Translations under genes and position numbers: made by a program
In this document: positions 37,335 through 49,211 of the stretch, piece by piece
How positions within the stretch are numbered: position 1 is the stretch's first letter
Layout: each line of letters starts with the position of its first letter
The notes under the pieces: model-generated
What the model saw: only the letters and a program-made list of their open reading frames with translations
Told to the model about the DNA's origin: nothing
Databases searched by the model: none
NCBI GenBank assembly: GCA_038380795.1
Contig: CM076264.1
Coordinates: 11,658,001 to 11,722,000, forward strand
Length of the DNA stretch: 64,000 nucleotides
Reading direction: 5' to 3'
DNA from: Pyrocephalus nanus
Lineage: Eukaryota > Chordata > Aves > Passeriformes > Tyrannidae

Positions 37335-39645
37335 TGGTTGGCTGTGGAAGTAGGGTAGCCATCCACTTGGAGACCTCAATATGTGCCTTGCATCTATTTA
37401 GCACTGAGGGTAAACAACAGTGTAGGTAAGCTGTGTGAGGCCTGATGTTGGGTGTAAAAGTGTGATCCTCTGCCAGATCTCACCTGTTTGATACAGAACA
37501 CTGTGCCCTCTCATGCCAGGGCTGCTGGGTTGAGCAGGAGGGAGTCATGCTCAGAGAACCTGGAGAGTGGCACTGGCCTGACCAACAGCATCCCTCTCAC
37601 CTTGCTGTACTGCTCAGACAAGTGGATCTTTGTCACACAGCCTAATACAGGTGGCACCAGAATTCCCTAGGGAAGGAAAGACTTTGGATGCCACTGTAAT
37701 TGGAGGGGAAAATGAGAAGCTTTTCTTTTTTTTTGACATTTGATACATTGTTACAACAGCTTCTTTTTTATTATATTAAAAAATAAACCACACAGTGTTA
37801 TGTGTTTTACTGGATTCATAAAAATGTGATATGTATTTTTAAGAGGGGGGAAACTTTGTACAAAATATTGTACAAAATTGTCTTGTTTCTGATCTCATGC
37901 CTCTTGTGGTTGTCCCAAAGCTCTTTCCATTTTGAAGCTTAAAAAATGATCATCTTTAGAAATGGAATACACTTTTTCAGTGTCCTGATACAGGTATTGA
38001 AAAATAACCGTTGTTTATAGCAACTCTGCCAGAGATTATTACTCATAAATGGCTCCAGAATGAAAAGGGTTAAGTTACAAGTTAAGATAAAAATACCTGC
38101 TGAATTAGGTTGTTTTGCCCATTTGAGGTAACCTGCTATTAAAAATATTTTCAAACTTCTGCATGTGTACCTTATAATTCTCTTAGATGACAAACATAAT
38201 GTAGAAAAACATGTTTTCCCCTTTCCACAGTTACATTGTTCCTGAAGTGCTGGCAGTGGTAAGAGCTTCCAGCCAGTAAACAAAGTAGATGCCATTTAGA
38301 TGTATAGAGAGCCAATAAATAAAGTAACAAGGCATCCAGTTTTACAGTTTCTTTGCTTCCTGTAAGTTAAAAATTAAACAATTTTATAGTAAGTGAAGCT
38401 GGTTATGAAACTCGCTCAAAAGAGGTTGGATAAGGCAGTGCTTGCTTTTTATGTCAACGAGCAAATCCTAAAAACGTGAAGTACTTTGCAAATCAAATAA
38501 AGGAAAGGGCCAGTACCACTTGAATCTGCTCAAAACTACAAAAGAAATAATAAAAATCTGATGGGGTTTAAGTTCTCATAGCACTGTTGGTGGTTTAAGG
38601 ATAGATTTTTTTTATTTAATCTATTTTGAATGTTTGTCTCTGTTCCCTGATCTTATCTGATACAAATGAAGAAATGAACAATCTCACTGTACTGAGCAAA
38701 CAGCAGGCTAATTGTTCGCTTTTTATCTAGTGCACAGAGGAGGAGGGGAATAGTTTGTGGTGAGATCAGAAATTCTAGGCAATTTTTGTTTTCCATGAAT
38801 CTCTTAGTTACTCATCAGAATTATGCTGTTATTAAAAAGGACAACAACAACGACCACCACCTCCACAAGGATAAATGCTTAAAAGAAGAAATCCTTCTTG
38901 GCAGTAAAAGGTGGAGATGAATGGTGATACTTAAAATGTCTTGAGTTTGTGGGCATTTCCTAGATTACAAAGATGATCTTACAGGGCCTTTTGCCTCATT
39001 TTGTTCTTTATCCAAAAAAATGCCTGGCATGAGAATGCATTTTCAGTGCATTTAATGTTGAAATGATGCCATTTAAATTACTTATCCTTAGATTATACCA
39101 AAGATGTTTGTATTCATTATCTGTCCAGATGCACAAAGCATGACTTTTCTTATCATGCTTAGATGAAGCCTTAGATGTGGGATGCTTTTAACTGAGCTAA
39201 ATGTGAAACACTGGCCATTTGGTAAACTAAATGCCCTTTGTCTGTTAGGTGGTGAGATGGAGAGAGCTGTTCAGCTGGGAGCTGCAGCACAGCTGTGGTA
39301 GCTGGCCTTGGGAATGAGTGCTAAAAAACAAGTTCCTTCTTTCATGATACAGCTACATAAAGATATTTTTATTTTTCTGTGTTTGCTTACTGTTTGTCAT
39401 ATGATACTTACAGCAGAAGAGTATTAGTCAAAATGACAAGAGCTGAGTTGAAGTAAGATTTCTCCCAGCAATTGTTGAAGGAAATGCTTAAATTTTAGGG
39501 AAAAAGAAAAAAAGCTTCCTATCTTTTCACTTACTTAAACTTAGCATACAAACCGAATACAAGGTGAGTCTGGGAAGAAGCATGATTGTATCTGTCACCT
39601 TCTATTTCTTTTGTTTTTGCTTCCCCCCTCAAATAGGCTAACTCC

Positions 39646-39664
39646 TTTTTTTTTTTTTTTTTTT
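39646..39664. repeat. Poly-T run
   Basis: Nineteen consecutive T after a pyrimidine-rich stretch. Confidence 0.95.
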
Positions 39665-40742
39665 GAATTACTATTATTTTTAATGAAGATTTCATGGACC
39701 CAGGGGGTTGGCCATTAATTTTAGGCCATTGTGTGAATGCTAACTACTTAAAAATAGTCGTGGAGCCAACCTTGCTTCCTCTCAGGGTTTATCAGTTGGA
39801 AGCATCTTCTTTTTATCCCATGTGTAAGCAAAGACCTCTCTGGATTGATGATTTGATCTGTATAATGGAAAATCTAGGCAGGATATCCTTTCTCTGTTAT
39901 TCCTTGGTGTGATGGCATCAGGTCATGTCTTAAAATGGGGGAAGGGAAAAGGAGGATCCTATTAGCAGACAGGGAAGTTTCAAGGGACTATTAAACTGCA
40001 GGCTTGCTGAGGACCTCGTATTTACTTTCCCTGTTGAACCATTTGTGCTTCAAGCTACTATGACAACATGCCAGTGGTGGCTTCTGCTGCTGTGCTCAAA
40101 AGCTTGCTCGTGTGCTCTAGGAATGTTTTGTATTTGGAAGCTGTTGTTGGATACCAAGGGGTGCGAGGGGCTTCTCCGGAGTTATTTTGAGCCCTAGCAG
40201 ACCTTACTGAAATACTGCCTTGACAAGGTAGTTCCAGTCTTAGCCTGCAGAAATGTAGTGCCTGAGCTTCCCCCTGCCAAGAAAAGAATATTTCGAGTGT
40301 AATTCCATTGTTAAAATGCCTCTAAAATGAAGTGGTGCCTAACATGCAGTAGAGATACAGCCAATGCCTGATGAAGTGTGTGTAGGGGGTAGCAAATTCT
40401 TTGGGAATTATTTTGGAACATTATTATGACCTTGCATTTCAGCATGCTTGCAACTATTCCACTCTAACACTCTTGGCTTGAAGATTTTCTTGGTGTTTGC
40501 AAGCAAGGCAGAGGAGGTTACCAGCTCCTGTGGTGGTGGAAGAACCTTTTAGTCATCTTGTGTTCAGGACAAGGAGTCTGTGTAAAAATGACACTGACTC
40601 TTTATCCCCACCCTTCTGCCCCTTCCCTCCTCCAGAAAACACAGGATAGCTCTTCAGAGAATCCCTCTCTGAATTGGTGCATTCTGCTCTTGTCACTGTG
40701 ACCTGGAATGTGTTGTGGGGTAACAGCAGAGGAGGAACCTGA

Positions 40743-40771
40743 GGGCTTTGGGGAGGGATGGAGGGGACGGG
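40743..40771 (+). other. G-quadruplex motif on the sense strand
   Basis: Five G-runs (3, 4, 3, 4, 3) within 29 bases. Confidence 0.65.
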
Positions 40772-41826
40772 ATGTGACTGTGGGTTTGGCAGGTACTTGG
40801 AGTGCAACACAAAAACGTTAAAACTAATAAAAAGAAATGCTGTAATTGCCTGTTTGGACTTTGGAATCTGTAACCCCCAAGTGTTCCTGTCAAGATGTTG
40901 GTACAGTTTAAAGCACACGAATGTTTTACTGTTAATGAAGATATTTATGGGATCATTGCTTGGGCTTTTATGTGAGGAGAAGATAAAGATCTTCCCTTCT
41001 ACACTACAAAGTGTATCTCAGCCACTTAGAATTAGCAAAGGTCTTTTTTGTATTAGCAAACTGATTTGTGGCTTCCCATCACCTGATCTTTTTATAGCTT
41101 TAACTGCAGTGTTTAAGTGGACTCATTTCGCACAAGAATGTCCTACTATTCTATGGGACATATACCTCTTACTGATCTAAAACCTCAGATACATAAAAAT
41201 TTAATTTTTTGTTTTAAAAAGACATAACATAAGAAACTTCTACTGCTGTTGCTTACACTGTTGGAAAACTAAGTTTGTTTTATATAATAGCCTAATGACC
41301 ACGGCTTAAACACAGAATCTCAGCATGTGCAAGAATTTGGACCTCTGTGCTCTGAAAAGTGTGTTTCACAGTTTTTAGCCTCGTTCAACCCAGGATTTTA
41401 AACAAATGTTCCAAGTCTATGTAGATAGCATGTTTTAAGCAACTGTTGAAAAACCAAAGCAAGGGAAGTTTTTCAAATCTTAAGCCCACCCCTCATGTAT
41501 TAAATCATTCGAAATCTTACAATTGCTGTTATTTTCAGTCCATTGTGTCTGCTTCCTGTTGGTCAAAGGTTATGAGGATAGGGTGGTGTAGAGTGAGGTG
41601 GGAAGCCGGCAGGAAAAAGAAAGCTTTTTTGCTTATTTTGGGGTAGACACAACTACAGAAATGGCAAGGACATTGCTTAAATTTTCTGAAGACTTGAAGA
41701 GGTAAATTCGACAAAAAAGTGTTCTTGATGTTTACTTTTCTGCTTTGTAACTCAGGCATATGGTGAATGAATTGGAGAAGGTAAACAAAGGCTTCCGTAG
41801 AGAATGTTATCTTTGCGCTTGAAAAA

Positions 41827-41842
41827 TGTTGTTGTTGTTGTT
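41827..41842. repeat. Short (GTT)n microsatellite
   Basis: Five copies of GTT. Confidence 0.9.
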
Positions 41843-41952
41843 CAAAAAGAGGTGTAGCTTTCGTTTTGATTTACAAGTTGACTCCGTAAATTCTGTTTCT
41901 GAAGCACGAGCCTAAACCTCATTTGTTCACTCGTGTCACTAACTCTGAGGGG

Positions 41953-41967
41953 AAAAAAAAAAAAAAA
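41953..41967. repeat. Poly-A run
   Basis: Fifteen A following GAGGGG. It lies just upstream of the GC-rich island at 42.04-42.18 kb. Confidence 0.93.
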
Positions 41968-42049
41968 GAAGGCAGGTTTTATTTGTATTGTTATTCAAGA
42001 AGTGTCTGCAGTTTCTTGGCTGTTACCACTGGTGCAAGTCCTTCAGTTC

Positions 42050-42180
42050 TGTCCCGGAGAGGCTCACAGGGAGCTGCCGGGAGCAGCCAGACGTGGCTGC
42101 CCAGGGCTTGGTCCCGGCGTGCAGGTTCCTCCGGCAGGACAGCGCTGCATTTTGTGGGGAGCAGTTGTAGCCACACCGTT
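42050..42180. promoter_or_regulatory. Small GC/CpG-rich patch in intron 1 (tentative)
   Basis: About eight CpGs in 130 bp (repeated CCGG, GGCGT, AGCGC), flanked by a poly-A run upstream and AT-rich DNA downstream. All three plus frames and one minus frame are open here because of the GC content. None resembles a protein. Confidence 0.3.
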
Positions 42181-43260
42181 CAAGGCATCTGGTTTGAGAA
42201 CAAATCTGGGTTCAGAACATTGCTCTAGGGTGGGCAGAAAAAGTGATCAGTGAATTGGTTGTGCTGGTTAAGTTCTACAAAGCTGTTGATCCTGATAATA
42301 TATGGCACGAGGGTACTGCTACAGTCTAGGAAACAAACAGTAGAAAACTTTTTTATGTGAGCTGATGAGAGCTACAAGAGTGTTTTGTAAGCTAATCCAA
42401 GTAATTATACTTAAGCATCTTAATTTTCAAATATGTTGGTATGTAGTTAATTTGCTATTGGTATGTGGTGTTTCTGCATTTCTTAACCATTTTTTTACTA
42501 CCAGTGAGTTATTTGAGTCTAAAAGTATATTGTTTGCCATGTTGGAAAAACAATATTTTTGTTACAATTGTAACTCATGTTAAGGAGCATAGTGAAAGGA
42601 ATTTATAGAATGTAATGTCTTGCAAAGAATTTTGACTTTGTGCTTGTTTGTTTTGAAATTAATTTTTCTCTGGAGTTCTTTAGATCAATTCTGCTCAGAA
42701 AAACTCTGCTGGAGCCTAGTTGGTAAATATTTTCAACCATGTAAAGGGAGAGTATATCTATCAGACACAACGCTGACTTTTACTTTATCTTAGCTTTTAC
42801 TTTCCTTAGCGACTCTTCCTGCCATCACTTCACACTCGGTTCATGCACATTTCAGATCTGATGATTTGCAATAGGAAAGTTAATAGTTTTAGTCTTAAAA
42901 AGTACACACTGCAATTGCCGTTCCTAATTCTTCCCCTTCCTTAGAGCAAGGAATTCTTTGCAATGCCTCACAGCATTTAAAAAAGTCCTGTGTTGATTCT
43001 TTCTGTAAAACTGGCAGAACAATAGGTTTCCTTTGGCTTTCCCTTTACTGAGTAAATGGCTTGAGCAAGTACCAGTCCTTTTATTGCTGTAATAGTGGCT
43101 GACTCGTTTATAAAAGAGGCTCCTGCTTTGATCTGCAGATACCTGATTTGCAAAGATGTCAGAGAATGTACAGCCCTGCTCTGGAAGGGATAGGGAGGGA
43201 CTGTCAACATGTCCTAAATTTAATTTGGAGGGATTATTGAAATCACAGTCTGAATTTCCA

Positions 43261-43604
43261 TTGGAGACTTTTCCATCTGTGTTAATGATGTGTAGAAGGT
43301 TCATTATTATAACTAGTACATTAAACCAGGCTAGTTAGTTAGGAGACAACTTGTAGAAATTATGGGGTACCTTTGTACTGTCCTCCTTAATCCATTGCTA
43401 AATCCCCCTGAATTCATCATCTCCTATTGGAGTTGGAGACTTTTCCATCTGTGTTAATGATGTGTAGAAGGTTCATTATTATAACTAGTACATTAAACCA
43501 GGCTAGTTAGTTAGGAGACAACTTGTAGAAATTATGGGGTACCTTTGTACTGTCCTCCTTAATCCATTGCTAAATCCCCCTGAATTCATCATCTCCTATT
43601 GGAG
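43261..43604. repeat. Perfect 172-bp tandem duplication (two copies)
   Basis: Copy 1 is 43261-43432 and copy 2 is 43433-43604. By direct reading they are identical at every base. Each starts TTGGAGACTTTTCC and ends CTCCTATTGGAG. A third short match (TTGGAGA, 43605-43611) follows copy 2, so both breakpoints share TTGGAGA microhomology. The unit is not a simple repeat or a LINE. Perfect identity means a recent event, a polymorphism or an assembly artefact. Confidence 0.97.
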
Positions 43605-43952
43605 TTGGAGAGACTGCTGCTTCTGTAGTTCAATTGCCTTTTCTTTTAGAGGGAGTGCAAAACACAGGGTTTAAGCCTTATAAGTATTTTGTTGAAGAGA
43701 TGATGTGCAGAATGCTTGGCCTCTGTCATCTGTAGAAACCTCTCACTTTGGTTGCAAAATGGGCATGCTTGAGTGATCCGAACACGAAGCAGTGAAGCTT
43801 GTCTTGTGTGTTTGTTGCAACTGCAGTGTCCTTCAGCGGATCCAAAATCATGTTAGGAATTGCGTGTTTTTACAAGATCCTAGTGTCTTGCCTTGCTTTT
43901 CCTTTTGTGTAAGTGTTTGACAGATGATGAAGATAGATATCTACATGGGTGA

Positions 43953-43975
43953 GTAAGAAAGAAAGAAAGAGAAAA
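43953..43975. repeat. (GAAA)n microsatellite
   Basis: About four copies of AAGA/GAAA, ending GAGAAAA. Confidence 0.88.
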
Positions 43976-46412
43976 TTCTCAATTTGTACAAAATATTGCA
44001 AGAAGCACTTGGGCTTGTGATCTGGAAGAATGGGGATTTTTCACACCTTATTACAAACACCACTTCAAAATTACTGTGCTCCCAGGAAATGAGAAATGCA
44101 TAGGAAAAAATATGTGGTGAAATAGCTCATCCTTGGCTATTAGTGGGAAAGCAGCTGTTGATGTCAGTGGTGTGTAGGCTTGACCTTTCAGCTTTGGATT
44201 TACCATGTCTTTAAAAATGATAATTTTTTAAATTTTTCTGTATGTTGTTTTCATGCAACTTGTCAAGGGGGTCTTGTCAGCACAGTAGTAATCCTTGTGG
44301 TAAGTACTGTACAGAAAAAAAAAGGGCAGAACCTACCCCAAATGTTTTGCTTTCTTAGATTAAGACTTGTGGGGGGAAGTGGCTTCTAATTAAAAGCTGA
44401 TGAAAAGACTGAAACAACATTAAAAGAAAAACAAACCAACAAACAAACCTTTGTCTGATGAATACACAAAAACAACATTTCTTATATAAATCAGTGTGAT
44501 GCAAAGCCGGATTGTGTGATCATAAGTCATGTTAAAGAGGCTGATCCTTAGGAGGAATCTGAAGGAAGGGGATGCCATGCCTTTGCTTATTGGTTTGGGA
44601 AGCCCTTAAAAGTTGAAGATGAGAAATGCAGGAGAGGAGGAAAAATGAGCTAAATCTGGTATTGGTGGTAGAACAAAAAGCAATAGGAGGTGAATTGCAA
44701 GTGGCAGAGAGTCAAGAAAGATGGATTTTTCTAAGAAGAAAAACCTAAAAATAGGAAAAGAAGCCCCAAACTGCAATAAAGAAAGTCAATAAATCAAGGA
44801 CTTTAAATAAAAGATGATGTGATCAGAATGAGAGAAAGGAGATTCTCCTGGCAGTATTATTTTTAATAGGATGGATATGGGAAAGAGTAGGGAGGGAGAT
44901 GGTCAGAACACGCTTATGATCAGAGAACAAAACACAGGATTTCTGAAATGTTCTGAGAAACAGGGCAGCAAAGCAAAGACCGTATAGGTATGTGAGCAAG
45001 GGACCTGCAGCGGATACATTTCTTATGTGGTGACAAACCTCATGTCATGTCAAGTTGCTGACATGCCATGTCTTCATTGCTGAGAAGGCAGTGGGATGGA
45101 GCAGTGAGAGGAGATGGTGAAGCTACTGTCAGTGATAGGGATTGTGTTCCTGGCAAGACTGTTTGAGAATTATGTCTTAGCCACACAGGATGGGTGATGA
45201 AGAACAACAACTAGAAGTGAAAAAAAAGGCAGTTTTGCAAGTGATCAGAAGCAGCAGAACTTTTACAGGCATTAGAATTGGATTGGAGGATGTAGGAATA
45301 CATAGAGATATGGTCTGGTCATTGGTCCTAGCTTGGAGACAGTGAAATGAGGGCTGGGGTCCCGGCACTGCTGCAGATCTCCTGTTTTATTGCTCTGTAT
45401 AGGCTCTCCTTTGGTGAAGAGAGGATGGTAGTTCTCTGGTGTGCAGGAGGAAATTTGTGCTTGCCATTAGAAAATTTCTGGCATATAGCAGAAAAGTAAG
45501 TATTTATTGAAGTGCCTGATACCACCAGTTGTAAGGATCAGTTTAATGTGAATTAGATGATACAGCTGTACAATTGCACTGGGAATAGGGATAAGACTGT
45601 AGGGAAAAAAAATCAGACAAAAGGCGAGAAAGAATCAAGAATACCCATGCAAAATGGAAAGGACTGTGAAGGTACTCAGTTTTAGATTCCCAAATAAAGC
45701 AGCAGTTATTGTTACATTGTATTTTGCACCTCTTTTGGTGCTTTAATTAGAGGTGTAACCCTAACTAATTCACGTGCTGAAACCTCAGTTATGAAACAGC
45801 TCACAGCAAATGTGTGTAGAAGTATTGTTCTGCTGTATTTTCAGTATTTTCTTTTGTTTATTTAACAAGCTAAAGTTAGAATCGACAGCACAAGACTAAA
45901 AAACGGTGACAATAGTTTGAAAACAGGAAATTTTGGCCTTGTGTGTATTCGGAACAGATGATCAGGATGATGGCCAGGAGAGTGGAAACTTCCATTGAGA
46001 CTGTTTTTTCCTTATTTTGCTCAGTGAGAAAAGATGGTGCTTCCTGGAAAACAAGTCTTAGGTATTTAAAGAAAGTTGTAATGTATTCTGTATTTTCCTC
46101 ATCTCACATTTGTTTTATTTTACAGCAGTCTGTTTACACTTGTTAGTATTAAACTCTACTAAAAGTTGAAAGTTTGGAGTTTTTTGTCAGATCCTGGAAA
46201 TGCAATTTCTGCTGTATAGAATTAAGATACTAAGATGTGCTTATTTATTGCGCTCAGTTTAGTTGTTGTGTCTTAAGTTTCAAAAAATAAAGGGCATTAT
46301 TTTTAGGGAAGAGTATAAGAGGATGGCGATTGCCAGTTGGTATTATGATACTGGCTTCAGAATTAACTAGTAATTACATATTTCTCAGTTCCTAGTGCTC
46401 ATTATATGGCCT

Positions 46413-46502
46413 TTAAAAAAGAAACAAAAAACCCTCAAAACAAACAAACATAAAACCAAAACAAACCCACAAAAACAAAACAACAAAAACGCCAAACAAA
46501 CA
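46413..46502. repeat. A/C low-complexity tract with CAAA units, 90 bp
   Basis: Ninety bases almost entirely of A and C (AAACAAACAAAC, ACCAAAACAAACCCAC). This is the longest A-rich tract in the window. No parent element is recognisable. Confidence 0.95.
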
Positions 46503-47641
46503 GGTTTTAAAATATTTCCAAAATTTGCTTTCTGTAAAACACCCCTTAAATTTCTTTCCATGTAGAAATCTTAAAGTGTTAATTTCTCAGGGAAGACACC
46601 AGCCAAAATTTGGAAATTTCACCATGTTGGGAGTTAGTTCTGCAAGCAGGAAGAGCAGCAAGTGGAAAAAGTAATGCTCTGTACTTGAAGTAGTGTTACC
46701 TAATTTGACCTCTTCTTGCTACTTCCCAGCAGTCCTCCCAAGTACGTGCTATGTGGGATGAAGCTCCTCAGTGATAGTTGTCGCTGTTCGATGCCGACCA
46801 CAAACAAGATTTAAAAAGAAGCACAGTGTGAGGGACACTTATTTTTGTTTCGTTTGAGCTTCTGATGGGATTGCAGAGCACAGGTCTAACGTGTGAGTCA
46901 GGTGTGTTTGTCTCCTGCAGTGAATGGAACACCTGGACACTAGAAATGTGGAGGCAAAAAGGACAAGTAGTACTCAGCTTCTGTTTGTGATCCCTCGTCT
47001 GCTTATTTGTGTAAGACATCTACCAGTTTCACTGTTGTTTAATCTTTGCACTGAAAAATAAGTAAAATGAGAGGGATATACTAAATAGATGGCAACAAAA
47101 AGTATAAAGAAAATTAAGCCTTGATCCCAGCAGAAAAGTTAAAAAACCTCAACAGTAGCTGCAGTCCTTAAACAAATGTCCAGGAGAGTATGATGAAGTC
47201 ACCTTGGGCTGTGCCTTTTGCTGTTCCTGCTTCTCGCTGGTTCATGCTCTCCATGTGTTCTGTTTACTTCATAATTTCTTTTGGAGCAAGGGAACGTTCT
47301 GTTGTGCATTTATAAAACTCCAGGGTTTATTTGTTACCCCTAGGTAAGTCACTTCTTTCTTCCAGGTCTTAGTGGACTTGCCTGAGAAAGGGGGATGTCA
47401 AATACTGCCCTTTTAAAGTACTTTGTGGAATTCAGAGATGCAAACCTAAGCACAAATGTCTGCACACTTGAGAGATGAGAAGGAAGGCCTGAGATTTGTA
47501 ATTTTAGTCTTGGGTTTACTGATCATACATGGGGAAAGATTTATGAGCAGTATAACTGGAGTGGAATGTAAGTGATACCCTCTTCAGCTTAGCCAGTGCT
47601 CAACAGTTTGGAAAGGGTCTTTTTGACTGGATGCTTCCCAG

Positions 47642-47656
47642 AAAAAAAAAAAAAAA
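47642..47656. repeat. Poly-A run
   Basis: Fifteen A in unique sequence. Confidence 0.93.
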
Positions 47657-48181
47657 GGTGGTAAATGTGCCAGAAGAAGAAAATCAGCTTTAAATGACAG
47701 AATGATGGGTTACTTAGGAAAATATAGGAGCACAATTGACCAGTTTATCAGTAAGCACAGTTACTTGGCCCCATGAGAGCAAATTCTGTAAAAATGGACC
47801 AGAAAAAGTTGTCTTGAACATTTCTAAACTTTTAGTTAAACATGTCAGTTTAATCATTTTGGCCTCTTGAGCAACAGCGTAAGGGGATCCAAATGGAAGG
47901 TTAAATCCTTTTAAAAATATAAATTATCTACTCTTTCCTGCCTCTTCCTCCTTCCTTTCCCTCTCCATTTATACATACATCCCCTATTTCCTACATCTTT
48001 GAATTATAGCCAGCAGCTGAATGAGGTACATCTCAAGTGTACATGATGGGAGGGGAGGAGGAAATCCATAAATGGAAAGATTAAGGGAGGTATAGCTACA
48101 ACTTTTTCAACAGATACACCTCTTGTAAGGAGAATATGTTGTAAAATTGGTGTACTGGATACAGGATTAGCTACAGTATTT

Positions 48182-48215
48182 TAAAAAAACCACAACAAAC
48201 AAAACAAACAGAAAG
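48182..48215. repeat. A-rich (CAAA)n tract
   Basis: AAAAAAACCACAACAAACAA and continuing CAAA units. Confidence 0.92.
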
Positions 48216-48480
48216 CAACTAAACTCTAACACTGCTACATGATGCTTTCTGCCAATTTCTTAGCTGATTCATTCATTTTTAAATCAGCAGTTTGCATATA
48301 TCTTAGTGGAAAAAAAAATCTTAGGAATTTCTTGTTTTTATTTTGTAACCTACTCAAAACGCTGTGTGAAAAATACAGAATTCCTCTGTTCCTTTGATCA
48401 TTTGATGCTCTGTGGGTGAGCAGCTTGTCACATTTCAGCCTGCCTCAAAAACAAGAAAACAAGCTCGTTTCTATAGTTAT

Positions 48481-48512
48481 GATGGTCTCATGATACGATG
48501 GTCTCATGATAC
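48481..48512. repeat. Perfect 16-bp tandem duplication
   Basis: GATGGTCTCATGATAC occurs twice back to back (48481-48496 and 48497-48512). The flanks are unrelated, so this looks like a small slippage or insertion event. Confidence 0.95.
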
Positions 48513-49193
48513 AAACAGGACAATGTTTGGCAGGCATGGCGGTGTCCTATGTTAGGCCAGCTGATATGCTTTGCAGCTCAAAGGAGAAAACAAGCTGAGG
48601 GGCACACAAAGCCTTTCTTAGTCTGAAACAAAAGCAGCAAACCTTGTTAAACCGTGTTTTGTAATAATCTACAAAGCCTACACAGGCTTTGGGTGAGCTT
48701 GATTCCCATGATGTTTGCCTTACTACACTTACAAAAGGGACCATTTTACTTCTGAGTTATTTGCTCTGCAAGCGGTGTTTAGTGACTGTTAGTATATTTA
48801 TAAAATATGTTTTGAAATCCTATTTATATTAATAACATATTTTTTATATTTGATTAATTCTTTCCTTCAAAAAAAAAATCTTTCTCTGCTCATTTTATTT
48901 TCCAGAATTAAACAGTATTTGTACAAAATTTTTAAATCCTGGTCATGGCTGTTTTTTCAACTTCTCTGACTTAAAGCACAGACTTAAAGCTTGACTTTTA
49001 GCACAGAAAACCAGTGTTTGATAATGTATGGCTGATAACATCAGTTATGTGACGGATAAATAATTACTACCTGTAATTTTCCCGTGACGTAAACCGGTTG
49101 CATCTTTTTTGGGTGGTTATAAGAAATAGTCTGTAACGTGCTCTGTAAAAAAAAATTTCAATATTTTTAAACAAAAAATGCCCGAAGGGGGTT

Positions 49194-49211
49194 AAAAAAA
49201 AAAAAAAAAAA
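49194..49211. repeat. Poly-A run
   Basis: Eighteen A. A second A-run lies 45 bases upstream. Confidence 0.93.

Larger units (their letters stand above)
31739..43260. other. Intron 1 segment, unique DNA with homopolymer runs, no gene seen
   Basis: Holds poly-A/poly-T runs at 32.3, 36.0, 39.6 and 41.95 kb, two G-quadruplex motifs and the CpG patches at 33.2 and 42.1 kb. The 140-codon plus ORF at 40758-41180 has no recognisable family features. Confidence 0.7.

Noticed and set aside
40758..41180. 140-codon plus ORF
   Set aside because: No domain features. The region is ordinary intron and the frame begins in a G-rich motif.
43957..43975. CRISPR-like repeat arrays
   Set aside because: Only microsatellites and one tandem duplication occur. 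No repeat-spacer structure exists, and the DNA is vertebrate.
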